64,000 nt of DNA from Hydractinia symbiolongicarpus (taxonomy: Eukaryota > Cnidaria > Hydrozoa > Anthoathecata > Hydractiniidae), in contig NC_079883.1 of the NCBI RefSeq assembly GCF_029227915.1, positions 22,010,001 through 22,074,000 of the forward strand, written 5' to 3'. Position numbers and translations under genes: made by a program. Below are positions 53,301-64,000 of this stretch, piece by piece (positions within the stretch are counted from its first letter, which is position 1; each line of letters starts with the position of its first letter). Below the pieces are notes generated by a model. That model made no database searches. It was not told where the DNA came from and saw only the letters and a program-made list of their open reading frames with translations.

Positions 53301-55659
53301 CCCTCTTAATGGGTAAATCACGGAGCTCTTTAAACCTTTCTATCCAACACTCAATTGTCGTTTAAATACACCACACTTAACTATAAAAATTACTTTGGTC
53401 TTATTTTATAGCTTTGTAACTGTTTGTAGACCTAAGGATTATATTTGTAGCCTATTTCTCAAGCAAAACACCATTAATATCAGACGCTCTACATTTCTAA
53501 ACGATGTGTAAAGGAATTCTAGGTTTAGACTTAATGTTTTTTTCTCTATTGATATGTTCGACGCGTTTATTCTGAGAGTACTTATTAAGCTTCAATTCAT
53601 TTTTGACAATGTTGTCTGCTGAAGTTTTTTCAATTTTGAGTTGCTCAACAATGCTCCTAAGAAAACGATAAGTTCCTCACGCTCGCGATTTACTATGATA
53701 AAATTAATTATCTGGCGCCAGATCTTTTAAATGGTGTTAATGCTTCCGCCACAAGGTGAAAAATGTTTCTTTTAAGATGTTTTTAGGTTTATGTGTGCAG
53801 CTAAACCAATTACCTTGTCAACTTTCCATGAAGTGCCTGTACTAACGATACCCGTGGAAAACTTTAATTTAAGTGCGTGCATGTGCTATACCTTCTTTTC
53901 ATAGGAACCTTACACTTGCACAAAGTTGAAACTCCACACTAATCAAAAACACTTTTATGCTCAGTCGGCTGCCGGTTATATTGTCATATTTGATGTGGCA
54001 CCACCGTGGAAAATGAATAAGTATAAAAGATTTGAAGGACATCGGGTAAGCATAGATTCAATTATTTCATTATATGTGTTTTTTCAGATTGTCACATCTA
54101 GGCATTTGGCATCGACGGAGCGTTTGCTTTCAATGCGAGAGGTTCAAACCCTGGCCGACTCATGCCAGAGACTATAAAAAAGTGTGAATCAATCCTTTCT
54201 GCTTAGCTTACAGCATTCGAATAGGATTAATATCTTAGGCAGTTGTCTAATTGAGCGATTGCTGTGCTTGCACGAATTTTGTAGGTTAAAAGGGAGCTTT
54301 AAATACTCTAGGACCCCTTTTGCAGAACCCTCGTTAAGGCGAACTACGCGGACCTTAAATCCAGTGAACGGACTTATTACTCCAACCATCTGCTCAAATT
54401 AAAAACTTTTTGGTGTGGAAGATGAAATTGAAACGTGTCTAAAACATTTTTTATTTATCCTGCTTAAACTTCTTAATGAGAAATGATGACAAGGAAAAAA
54501 GGTTCTCTTTCGAAAACAGCTAAATTACTTTCGCTTTAACTTTTCAACCAGTGTTTTGTATTTCATTCAAACATTTTAGTGTGTGTGATAAAAGCCTAAT
54601 TATGAGAAACCAGAAAAGTTTCTATTTGTTTTGGTGTTGTTGTTTTGTGAGAAAAACAAACAGTATTTTTAGCAATTATTTCGTTCGAATAACAAAAAGA
54701 AAGTAAAAATAACGTGTTTGCTATCTAAACTCTATTTTCGTCACGTTTTCCATTGGTTTGATTTCTCTTATGTTCATAAAAATCAACAGCTTACCGTTTT
54801 TCATCGGTTTGAAACTGGTGTACACTCTTTATAAAAATCCATTTTTACAAGCACACTGAAATTCAGAACTTCATAAAATGGCAGCTTTATTCCATCCTAA
54901 AGTGTCAGAACCTACTATTTGAGCCTGAAGTGCAGAAAGAAAAACTGTGAATTGAGAGGAATGGCCTTTGAAAAAGAAAGTATCAAACATAATATTAAAG
55001 CAGGATGTTAGGTACCATTTCATGGTGCTAATACATTCTTAACAGGACGGACGAAGTGGTCTGGAGAGTGGAAGGGCCAACATATTGGCTATGGAGGCCC
55101 AAATTTAAAACTTCTAACTTAGCTGAAATGTTATTTAAATTCTAATGTTTTACTGTTCTATCTACACTATCTGTAAGCATATCTTGAGGAAATATGATTT
55201 TTCATAAGCTTACGGAGGCCGAAAACAAAAACACTACTTTCATAAAAATGAGGTGTAATTCCTCCTTTTTTAATGTTTTTTACGTTTTTCCATAAGTTCA
55301 ACTATTTGAAATCGAATCCCCGCTATGCACCGTCCTCTCACTGGGCTTAGAATCTCTCTCACAAAAAGGGGATTTTTTGACAGTCCACATAACTATATAG
55401 ATTCTTGTATAGTGGATCATCAAATCTATTTCAGTCCTCAGGTTACCATATTGGATTCGATGTAAGCACAAATGGCTCTCTCATCTACAGTGGTGACATT
55501 GATGGGAATGTTTATATTTACAACAACTTTTCAACGAGATTGATTAAAAAACAAACGGTGTTTACAGGCAGTCCGTGTATTGATATTGCGTGCCTCATTG
55601 GACACAAGTCAAAGTTTGCGTGCTGTTCGTGGGATGGTGAAGTAGCGATACTGGAATGA
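50347..55659 (+). CDS. WDR25: WD repeat-containing protein 25
   Basis: Five exons: 50347-50788, 51094-51224, 52367-52537, 53905-54045 and 55435-55659, all GT-AG, 369 aa. The N-terminal 60 residues carry KPYVPKRLRQK and a Ser/Gln-rich low-complexity part. From about residue 70 come WD40 repeats (SASYDRSLILWD at 89-100; LLTASFDQTSKLIDVE; GTMKSGIFAWD; SMDKAIMAWDFD; SGDIDGNVYIY; CSWDGEVAIL at the end), which should form one beta-propeller. The EPYTC...FEGHR stretch and order of repeats match animal WDR25, although this protein is shorter (human about 544 aa). WDR25 function is poorly known. The open frame running past 50788 into a GTTT microsatellite is intron, not protein. Introns 2 and 4 each hold a SINE. 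Confidence 0.9.
50789..50850. repeat. (GTTT)n microsatellite at a splice donor
   Basis: Begins at the donor of WDR25 intron 1. Near-continuous GTTT units run to about 50850, with a shorter array at 50873-50891. The intron is only 305 nt. Confidence 0.85.
51608..51846 (-). mobile_element. tRNA-derived SINE in WDR25 intron 2
   Basis: On the minus strand an A-box-like TGGCAGAGCATT (51831-51820) and a B-box-like GGTTCAAACCC lie about 20 nt apart. They are followed by the conserved AGAGACTATAAAGTG, TTTTTGCTTAGC, GCACGACTTTTGTAGCTCAA and GGGAGCTTTAAA blocks. It is the best preserved of three copies in this window. Confidence 0.75.
52829..52892. repeat. 32-bp tandem duplication in WDR25 intron 3
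   Basis: TTGTAAAGCAATTTT followed by ATTGGTTTTCGCAGTT is repeated once in tandem with a single base difference. Confidence 0.85.
54097..54330 (+). mobile_element. tRNA-derived SINE in WDR25 intron 4
   Basis: Same blocks in the same order as the 51608-51846 copy, but on the plus strand: B box GGTTCAAACCC at 54141, AGAGACTATAAAAAAGTG, GCGATTGCTGTGCTTGCACG and GGGAGCTTTAAA. Two copies in one gene lie in opposite orientations. Confidence 0.75.
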
Positions 55660-58600
55660 TGAGATATAGGAATTTAAGGTAAAAAATATGAGTTTTGTAC
55701 TGTTGTTTAATGCATTATGGGTAGTTTCTGTAGAATTACGATAATTACGAAAAAGGAAACGCTATTTCTGTTAAGTACATCTTGTTTTTGTTTCGTTTTT
55801 TTTTTTTTTTTGTAATTTGTGCGCGAAAAAAAACGAAGAGAGGCGAAATAAACCTTTATTCGCTTAGATGCGTGCGCGAAAACTAGGGTGGCATGGAATC
55901 CCGAAAATTTTATTACAAAGTCTTGTTTAATTGGCAACTTGGTCGAACGAATCACCCTTGAACTGGTATTCAGTAATTAACGTTTCATTCATTAGACCAT
56001 GCCATAAACAAAAATCAGTTAAATGTACGATTTTCTGATTTGTCAAAAAAATAAAATTCTTAAAAATATCTACGCGAAAAGGAAAGTTTGTACGACTACA
56101 AATGTAGAGGGGTGTGGTAAAGGTTTCTTTCTCCTAAAAATTGATTGGTTTATACACCTATTTTTGCCGGGATAACAACAATGATATAGTCAATTTCACA
56201 ATGTATGCTTTTAAAGAATCCTTGCAAACTTGCACTTTTTACCATTTTTAAAATTAACCCGGGGGTGATTTTTATACAGGTTTTATCATTTGTAGAATAC
56301 ATGGGAGTGTTTTGAATTGGTTTTATCATCTTATAGGGGCTTAAAAACTATATAGTTTGTAGCTTATTGATGTTTTTCCTTTAAATGTTGCTTCGATTTA
56401 AATAAGTCACTGCATAAATCTAACATTGGCAACAGGGGCGGCTCCAGGATTTTTTTCATCTTAGGCAAATTTTCTACGCAAACGAAAGGGGGGTGGAGGT
56501 ATGTTGGTATGATATTTAGCAATTTTTGATAATATTCGTTTAGGCCACATGTGAATTAACCCTAATGGTACCAACCTGCGCGGGTATTTATATTCACACA
56601 TGTCTTGTATTTAGGCCAAATTTGCGGAATTATTTACCGGATATTATTCACGGTATATCAATTCACAAGAATTCCTTATTATTCGTGAGCTTTTATCACA
56701 GTGTGAAATCTTAACAAAGTTCATATTTATTTGTGAGAGTGTTGGGAAAATTATTTTTGAATTTCGTAATTCGCTAAAATTAACATCCACTTCACTTTTC
56801 ACAAAGAATCATCGACCAAAAATTAATACCAGCGAAATGTATATGATTTTCTTCAACCCGAAAAAAGTATCTACAAACGATTATTCGTACCATCAAGGCA
56901 AGCTGAACTTATACCCTGCATAATAATACACCATCATAACTTAACTGGCACAAATATCAGTTTTCGAGGAATATCAGGTGTCGTATGTTCCACGATATAA
57001 AATCCCGCAAAATCTCTCAGAGTTATCTTGCAAAGAATTTTGTTGCTTTGTCACAAAATCATCTGAAAGGTTCCCTACCCCCATAGCTAGCTTATACTTT
57101 CACATTTAGCTGGGCCACTTTTAACTCGGTTAAACACATAACACCTTTGCAGGTGGCACAATGCTAAACATTTAAATGCGGGAAAGGGTAAACAGGGTAA
57201 AAAATTTGTTAACTAGATGTGTGTAACCAAGTGTATATAGATAGCTAGGCTGCATGGAAACGGAAATTAAAGTAGATACTTTATTATGCCTCTACTGGAT
57301 CTATTGTCAGTTATAGTAAGCTAAACTAGCTGAATACAGCTGAATAAATATGTACACTCACCAAAAAAACATAAAGAAAGAGACATTCTCCATTCCGAGT
57401 TAGGTACAAACCCAGAATATTTCAGGGAATTCGAGAAACTGGGTCTTCATTGGTCGGTTTTAAGGTAACACCAGATAAGGGCGCAATAAGCCAAATACAA
57501 AACGTTGCAGCATGAAATCAAATGTCGATTCCCGAAGTTACGTTTTAAACACTACCCACCTAAAGGTTGAGTGAAAAATGGAACAGATCTGGAGTAGGTC
57601 TGGAGCCTAAGTTGTGTAGTAATGTATTATTAGCTTTGAGCACTAATAGCACTAAGGTGATCTTTACCCCACTAATAGTATATTTGAGATTATTTCAGCT
57701 TTCTTTGTTCAAGGGAACGGAAAATCTTCATCAAAACAAAAGAATAATTAACAGGAGAACCAATCAGTTTGCAGTATTTTTTTGTTGTCTCAGCTCTAAG
57801 AAATGAAACTTTACAGAGATGAAAGTTTTCACATGAAAGATCAACTTCAATGTTTGTTTTCTATTAATTGAACTTAATTGTGATAAAATATGTTCTTCAC
57901 TGCTTGTTAAAATGATTTTTATTGTTAACATGTTTTCAAAATATTTACTTCGCATTACGTACATATGTCGGCTCATGCTTGCTCAACAAATCTTTTTACT
58001 TTAATATTTTTTTTGTTTGGTTATGAAGAACATGTTGATTTTTTTCATTTATCACATGTTTTTACTTCTTTAAAAAATTAATAAATTCTGATAGATTCTT
58101 ATTACTACAATCTGTTACGTTCACGTCAGCTGATGACTAATAATTCATATTAGGGGTCATGATAGTCCAAAAATTTCTCAAAAGATTCAGGTCCTAATTC
58201 AGTTTCAGGCATCAAAAGTTCTCTTTGATACATTATAACATCTATCTTTGCCTTTTAAAATTTTCTGGAATTTTAGACCTTCTTTTAGATTATACAGCCC
58301 ATTTAATAAGTATATAGACTGGTACTGAGTAATGTAAGTTATATTTCTGTGTAAGATATTTAACCTGCTTGAATACCTCGTAAAGCACATTTTTACTCCC
58401 TTAAATGTCTTCAATTTGTGTTGTTATGGCGACGTGTTTTGAATCGCGCGGAACGTGTTAATAACTGTCGCACCTGTCAGCGGTTTGTTTTTTGAAGTCT
58501 TTAATTTTATTGCGTGAATCTAATTATTTTTTTCTTTTCTAATGCTAAAAACACATGACAGCTAACTTTCTAAACAAAAGACTTCATTTATTATGCTAAG

Positions 58601-60087
58601 GAATTTTTTTTAAGACAAAAGAATTTGCACGTTGTACAGCGGTTGTTAAGCCATCATTTGATCAGCGGTTGAATGATTTTTGGAACACGTGGTTATTTCG
58701 AAGGGTTTTAACGTTCGAACAACCTGATTCATAGAGTGTAAATACATAACTGTAAATCGCTTGTTTCAATGACGGGGGTTGTAAATTTTTTTTCCGTGAT
58801 TTTGTTATGCTTAGCACTGCACGATTTTCTTATAAGCACACCAGACTTTGTTTTAGTCTATGCTGCGGAAGTTTTTCTTTTTGTACGGGTTAAATTGTTG
58901 TTGACATGTTTTATGTCGCTTTGTTGCTTGGAAAGACCCAATTCGCGCGTTTGCTTTCTCTGTTAAGGGTATTTCTTACTATTTCTCGAGCGCATGCGTA
59001 CTTATTATGTTTACGGGAAAAGTAGAACTGAGTTTAAAATTTTCTTTCCGTTGGTGCGGGAACGGAACGAAAAGGAAAATTTTCCACTCACGTGATGTAA
59101 ATATTAGAAATACGCATGCTCGAAAGCTTTTCTGTTTGAAAACTTTCAACTTTTTTAGAATTTTTCTGAAAAATAATATTTTAAAGCCAATAAAAATGCG
59201 AGAAACACACCACGTGTATAAACATTGGAGAAATATTTCCACCCAGGAAAAGTAATTCAAGAACATATTCTTGACCAGAAACTACTTCAACAGGCGTTGA
59301 TCCGGCTTAAGCTAGCGCGTCAATTGAAATCAACTTTGGTTTTTTTAACTTTTGCTTTTAGTATGAAACTTGAAGGCTAGCTTTTTTTGTTGTGTAGCTA
59401 TTTTCAGAACAAGAATGATCTCAAAAACTATTGTCCAGAAATCCCTCATCCTCTTTTTTTATCTACCCACTTTAGGCTGAGCTCTTACCAGTTGTTTTTG
59501 TTTTTGAAGGATTAAGTTTTCTGTTGCTTGTGAAGAAATATGTTGTATGGGCAGGGTTTAAAGAAGAAAAAAAATTAGATTTCTGTGACTTAATTTCAAG
59601 ATAAAATCTTTTGGAAAAATCTTTGCAAAACTACACTGTCGTAGGGAGGGGAAGGGGGTGCACCGATTTTATCGAGTTTCAATGCGTTTTCCAGCAATCT
59701 AAAGGTGGTAATTTTCAAAAAAAAAACACAAAAAACAAATTTGCTTATTATGTTACTGAACTTGATCATAAAAAAGTGAAAATCGTCAGCCAATATGATG
59801 TAACAATCGGTTAAATATGATTTACGTTAAAAACCCTTTTAAAAATTAAATACATCCAGAATGACAACTTATTTGCGACTCGAGTGTCTGACATATAGCT
59901 ATAGCGTTTTCATTGTGATTGGTTTAAAAATGTTCATGTGACGGCTATACTATCTTGATTATTTTAATTGGATGTATTATACTTGTAATTGCATTCGCTA
60001 ATTATCATTTTTTTCTCCTTCAAATGGATAATTGAATGTTTGGTCTTTGTAGCCAGGTTTAAAGTGTTACGTTGTTTCTCGTTTTTT

Positions 60088-60142
60088 CACACCTCTTGTG
60101 TGAATTAGATATGTTTTTATCTAATTTCACGGCTTAGGTGTG
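60088..60142. repeat. Two-part imperfect hairpin
   Basis: Outer stem CACACCT/AGGTGTG (7 bp) and inner stem GTGAATTAGATA/TATCTAATTTCAC (12 bp with one bulge) are separated by a 5-nt internal loop on each side, with a 6-nt end loop. No flanking duplicates identify it as a transposon. Confidence 0.6.
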
Positions 60143-62074
60143 AGTCGCACAAACATCTTAGAAAATGTATTGGCTTTCCTGGCGAACCCGCTCAATGGAA
60201 TTAGAATACATTTGGTCTATTTTTTGTTTTTAGCGGGTCCCTTATGTTTTTGGCTGTTTTTGTGTTTCCATCGAATCATAGCTAATATTTCTGTACTCGA
60301 AACCTTTTTGTGAAAATTTGCCGCTATCTTAGGGATATTGACTTTAGCGGTCTTGATCTAAAAAGACCCTCTTACTTTCTGAGTTTGTTTTTGTTATTAG
60401 TTCATACTTTCGACACCCATATATCCTGCTTCTCTAAGCTTATAGGAAACCCCTGGGATGACGATGACTCGTTTTGAAGTTGCTAAGGTCAAAATTGAGG
60501 TTAGGCTAATGGATTGTATGGTTACTATTTATACGAAAATAAGTTTCTGCGGAAACTTCCATAAAAATATTCTTTTATTCAAAATTTATATGAAATAGAA
60601 ACAGCTGCGTGATTATTCTAATTTTTCTAAACAATATTAACGATATGGACGACCAATTTATTAGCAAGAAAAAATGCACCCGGACTGTTTATTATTTTTC
60701 GTTCATACCTTTAATTTTTTCATAAAATCTCGAATCGCGAAAATAAATTCCCGCAAAATTTCTTAATCACGAGTGTCCGCGAACTAAATTTCCTGTTGTT
60801 CTTTGAAAGGTAAAAAAAGGGGAAAAAGACGCGGAAATTAAATCCCTAATGATAGTTTCAGGCATTTGTATGAACGTACTAGACGCATTTCTGATAAGAA
60901 TATGCTTTATAAGAATAGGCTGTGATTTCAGGTTACCAACATAATACGAAATAGCTAAGTATAATAACCAGCCTGGTTAGAATTTTGGTATTCTTGTATA
61001 AAAAAAAGCGTGTGTTGCACGTTTAAGACATTCTTTTACATTTGTTTGTATTCAACATAGAAACGAAAATATTTCCATTTGAACAATTTGTTGGCAGCTT
61101 AGCAAACATGCGACTGTCGAAATTCCTATTCGTGCCGAAGCATAGTTATGAAAAAAGAAGGAAGAGATTCAGCTGCATAAATACAAAATGTTAAAATTGG
61201 TTTCAACTATACCGCTTTCCAGACTAAACATTTCGCACTTTCATATGAAATGAATTTGAGTGAGAAACAAACCTTGAAGCTTTCCTTAGAAATTATTTAA
61301 ACTTTTACTCAACTTGTTCAACGGCGCTTTAAGTAAACAGCCACGACTTCTAGAAATCATGTCATTTTTAAAACCTAAATATTAGAGTTTATTCCCATAG
61401 AGATAGAAATATGTGAATTTTTGTTTCAAAAGCATTTCACTGGTTGATGTGATAAATACATTGTAACGCCATTTTTGTGAAGCTTGGTTACTGTTGCTAA
61501 CGACAGACTGTGTTGGCTTGCATAAACTTACAAGTATTTGAATTTCTTCCGACCTGAAGAATATAATGGACCGCAATACCTTATTTTCACATATCATATA
61601 TATTAACTTTTTCGAACACGCGATAATTTTTTTCTTTCTTTTATCTTTATATACAAATTAGTTCACCAAATTTGTAAATATATATTAAACTAATTGTAAT
61701 AATTAGATCTGTATCACAATCGCGTGAGAACCAGCAGTTGGCGGCGTTAAAAAGTGTTAAGAAAATGCTTAATAGTGAATCCGCATAAGTGGAGGAAATT
61801 ATTTTTACATCAACACTATTGTGTTGAAAATTAATACAGTTTTTATATTTAGCACCTCCGTCGATCTTCAACAGGCTCTCGTTCCCAGCTACATTATCAA
61901 CTATGCGATAAATTAAGTTAGAACTTAGTTCCCAGGACCTAAGCTTTGCAGAGCGTAATTTATGCTGAAAATCAACGCTTTGAAGCTATTCAGTTGGATA
62001 TTTTTTATGTATTTCATTTTCTTGACCACAAAAATGTTTATATTTCCGCATATTCGTTTTACTGACGTCAAAGA

Positions 62075-62120
62075 GTTGGATACAAGGTTGTTAAAAGGGT
62101 TGGATACAAGGTTGTTAAAA
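62075..62120. repeat. 24-bp tandem duplication
   Basis: GTTGGATACAAGGTTGTTAA (with two further A) is repeated exactly after a GG spacer, immediately after a TGACGTCA octamer. Confidence 0.85.
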
Positions 62121-62891
62121 TTGAATTACCGTTAGTAAATATAATTTACATCTAATTATATGCTTGTTATTTGTAAAAAAATTAAAGTGATATATTTTTA
62201 AACTTTTTAGGAAACAGGGGGAAATAAAATTGCAAGTTAATATTGTTTTTATTGGGTGCAGGACACGCCCTTGAGCTACTCCCCTTTTTTATTAACAGGT
62301 TGTTTTTACGAGTTTTCTTTGTAAATTAGCTTCCCTGTGTAAGTATATGTCTTCATTAATTTACATTATTTATATACTTTCTGTTGTCTTCTTCCGTGAA
62401 ATATTTTTTCAAAATATTTTCTAACTTATTATGGTGGCCTATTAAATCCACAGAAAGTTTTTTGATTTGTTTTACTAACTTTTTTTGTTTATTCAATTTT
62501 TCTTCTTTTTTATTTCTTTGATTCCTTTTTCATTCTAAAGTTGTTGTATTTTTTGTTGATTTACAATAGAAGAAAGACGAAGAAATCAAATAATGTCAAT
62601 TAAAAAAACACCCCCGTCTTTATCTGAAGCACGTTTAAACGAGGCTAAACAACAATGGCGTTTGCTCACAAAACAAAGTATACATAATGTTTTGTGATGT
62701 CTTAATATGAATGTGTCGAGAAATATTTCTTATAGTTTTGCAAGGTCGAGATTTCAGAACAGGTGCATTGAGAGTATTTAAGAGACTAACAAAGGGTTCG
62801 CTAGAAGCCAGACATAGCTGCTGTCAACGAAGGAAGAACAAATTTGGTGAACACTTTCCAGAAATATAATTTCAAAATCGATTTTGCTGCA

Positions 62892-64000
62892 ATGCCAAAG
62901 TCATTTCTTGTTCGCAAATACTCCAAGAGATTATCAGTGCATCTTTTTAATGATGACGTCTCTCACTGCGACAACGTTATGTTTCAGAGCAAAAAGCAGA
63001 AGACTTTGTCCACTGGTTGCGCGTGTAGCGACGATGAGGCGGTTTGTCACCGCAAGTGCTCAAATGAAATAAACGTGGAGTCCGCAGATAAACAAAAGAG
63101 TAGAAGTTCTCAAAATCAAAAATTAGATCTAAAGGCGTTGTTTCTTAACAGCATTCCAGTATCAAAACCATTCGGCTTATACTACATAGAGAAAAACCAA
63201 TGGGAACAGAAAAATAAAGTCAAACCTAATGAAAATAAAAGTAATGGGAAAATCTCTCCTACGTTGCCAAAATTTAAAGGTCCTTTACCACAATCGAGTT
63301 TTAACTGTCAACTCTGCAAAGGAGCGTACCAAGATGCTTTATCATTGGCTCAGCATAAATGTTCGGCCATCAAGCATGTCGAGTACCGTTGTCCAGAATG
63401 CGACAAAGTGTTCAGTTGTCCCGCAAACTTAGCATCGCATCGTAGATGGCACCGTCCGCGTTCGCCTACAACGAATAGACCTCGTAAAAACGATAAAAAT
63501 AAGAAGTCTTTGAAGTCGGAAACGAAAAACCGAAACTTAAATAGACAGCTTACAATGGCGGGCTATAATGAATCGCTTAGGTGGAATAATGTGACCAAGT
63601 TAAATTTACAACGTAAAAAGTATTTGTATCAGCAAAAAGATTATTACGAATCCCGCCTCTTTCGCAGCACGAGTTCTCCCAGTGATCCGTTTTCTCGAAC
63701 TGCAAGAATCGGTAGCGAAAATTCGGAAGAATCGGATGAAGATGAACGTTATATTGATGTCGGGCGAAAGGAGAGCGAGAAATGCTTTCAATGCGATGAC
63801 TGCGGAGAGCGGTTTGATAATCATTCGCGACTTAAGAAACATCAGGATCTTCATGCTTCGCTTAACCAACTTTATCCTTGTCAATATTGTGGAAAGTGCT
63901 TTAAATATCTTGCTGATCGAGCAAACCATGTGCTGAGTCATGTTCAAGATGGAGTTTTACCGAATGGTAGTTTTGGAAGATATCCTTGTCTCCGCTGCTC
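62892..64000 (+). CDS. INSM-type SNAG/zinc-finger transcription repressor (5' part)
   Basis: Open from ATG 62892 to the window end (369 codons), with no intron seen; the gene continues beyond it. The protein starts with [12 protein letters not shown], a SNAG motif as in INSM1 (MPRGFLVKR), Snail and Gfi1, which recruits LSD1/CoREST. C139-x2-C142...H155-x-C157 forms an atypical C2HC finger, followed closely by a C2H2 finger (C167, C170, H183, H187). The pair, with [20 protein letters not shown], closely matches the first two INSM fingers. Later fingers lie at C301/C304/H317/H321 and C330/C333/H346/H350, and a fifth begins at C366. INSM factors drive neuronal and endocrine-type differentiation in animals. 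The start is set by the SNAG motif, which must be N-terminal. A T-rich AG lies 30 nt upstream. Confidence 0.9.
   Translation, partial: MPKSFLVRKYSKRLSVHLFNDDVSHCDNVMFQSKKQKTLSTGCACSDDEAVCHRKCSNEINVESADKQKSRSSQNQKLDLKALFLNSIPVSKPFGLYYIEKNQWEQKNKVKPNENKSNGKISPTLPKFKGPLPQSSFNCQLCKGAYQDALSLAQHKCSAIKHVEYRCPECDKVFSCPANLASHRRWHRPRSPTTNRPRKNDKNKKSLKSETKNRNLNRQLTMAGYNESLRWNNVTKLNLQRKKYLYQQKDYYESRLFRSTSSPSDPFSRTARIGSENSEESDEDERYIDVGRKESEKCFQCDDCGERFDNHSRLKKHQDLHASLNQLYPCQYCGKCFKYLADRANHVLSHVQDGVLPNGSFGRYPCLRC

Larger units (their letters stand above)
55660..62891. other. Intergenic region between WDR25 and the INSM-type gene
   Basis: About 7.2 kb with no supportable gene. It contains an imperfect hairpin at 60088-60142, a 24-bp tandem duplication at 62075-62120, a TGACGTCA octamer at 62063, and a solo hAT-type end (CAGGGGCGGCTCCAGGA near 56433). 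The 5' leader of the zinc-finger gene must lie near its right end. Confidence 0.5.

Noticed and set aside
58769-58966. 65-aa ATG-initiated open frame with a hydrophobic start
   Set aside because: T-rich sequence yields hydrophobic peptides by chance; no signal cleavage context, homology or exon support strong enough to call a secreted peptide.
62593-62697. 34-aa ATG-initiated frame about 195 bp upstream of the INSM-type start
   Set aside because: Could be an upstream frame in the leader, but nothing shows that it is transcribed or conserved; not called as a gene.

Overview
The window looks like a compact, AT-rich invertebrate nuclear genome. Genes have short GT-AG introns, intergenic sequence is full of small foldback elements and tRNA-derived SINEs, and intronic snoRNAs are present. 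The gene set (Fos-type bZIP, RPS27A, C1D, LYRM4, a cGAS-like receptor, TAF13, WDR25, INSM-type zinc finger) is metazoan. Composition, the recurrent CTCGTTCCCAGGG foldbacks and protein divergence suggest a cnidarian, perhaps a hydrozoan. That placement is an inference; nothing here proves it.

Layout. 1-12 kb: no recognisable gene, only scattered small repeats. 12.06-15.24 kb (minus): a four-exon Fos-like bZIP gene with a TATA/CCAAT/CRE promoter, lying in a region unusually rich in perfect TGACGTCA octamers. 15.5-26.8 kb: gene-free, with at least four foldback elements, a 28-bp hairpin and a long G-run. 26.86-31.71 kb (minus): RPS27A (ubiquitin-eS31 fusion), whose three introns carry five U14 copies, two U15 copies and two copies of a third C/D snoRNA, plus a hAT-like MITE. 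34.56-55.66 kb (plus): five genes head to tail, C1D, LYRM4 (ISD11), a cGAS-like nucleotidyltransferase, TAF13 and WDR25. 55.7-62.9 kb: gene-free. From 62.89 kb to the window end (plus): the 5' part of an INSM-type SNAG/zinc-finger gene.

How the parts relate. RPS27A links ribosomal protein supply with the rRNA-modifying/processing RNAs U14 (18S) and U15 (28S), all on the same strand and presumably released from its introns. C1D is an exosome cofactor in rRNA processing, LYRM4 serves mitochondrial Fe-S assembly, TAF13 is a TFIID subunit, and the cGAS-like protein is a predicted innate immune sensor that makes a cyclic dinucleotide. The plus-strand genes are close together but functionally mixed.

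Main points of interest: (1) the snoRNA nest in RPS27A, with covarying terminal stems, near-constant spacing to the 3' splice sites and local duplications; (2) a cGAS-like receptor with an intact catalytic triad, no visible zinc thumb, all introns in phase 1 and a possibly duplicated N-terminal exon; (3) the TGACGTCA cluster around the Fos-like gene.
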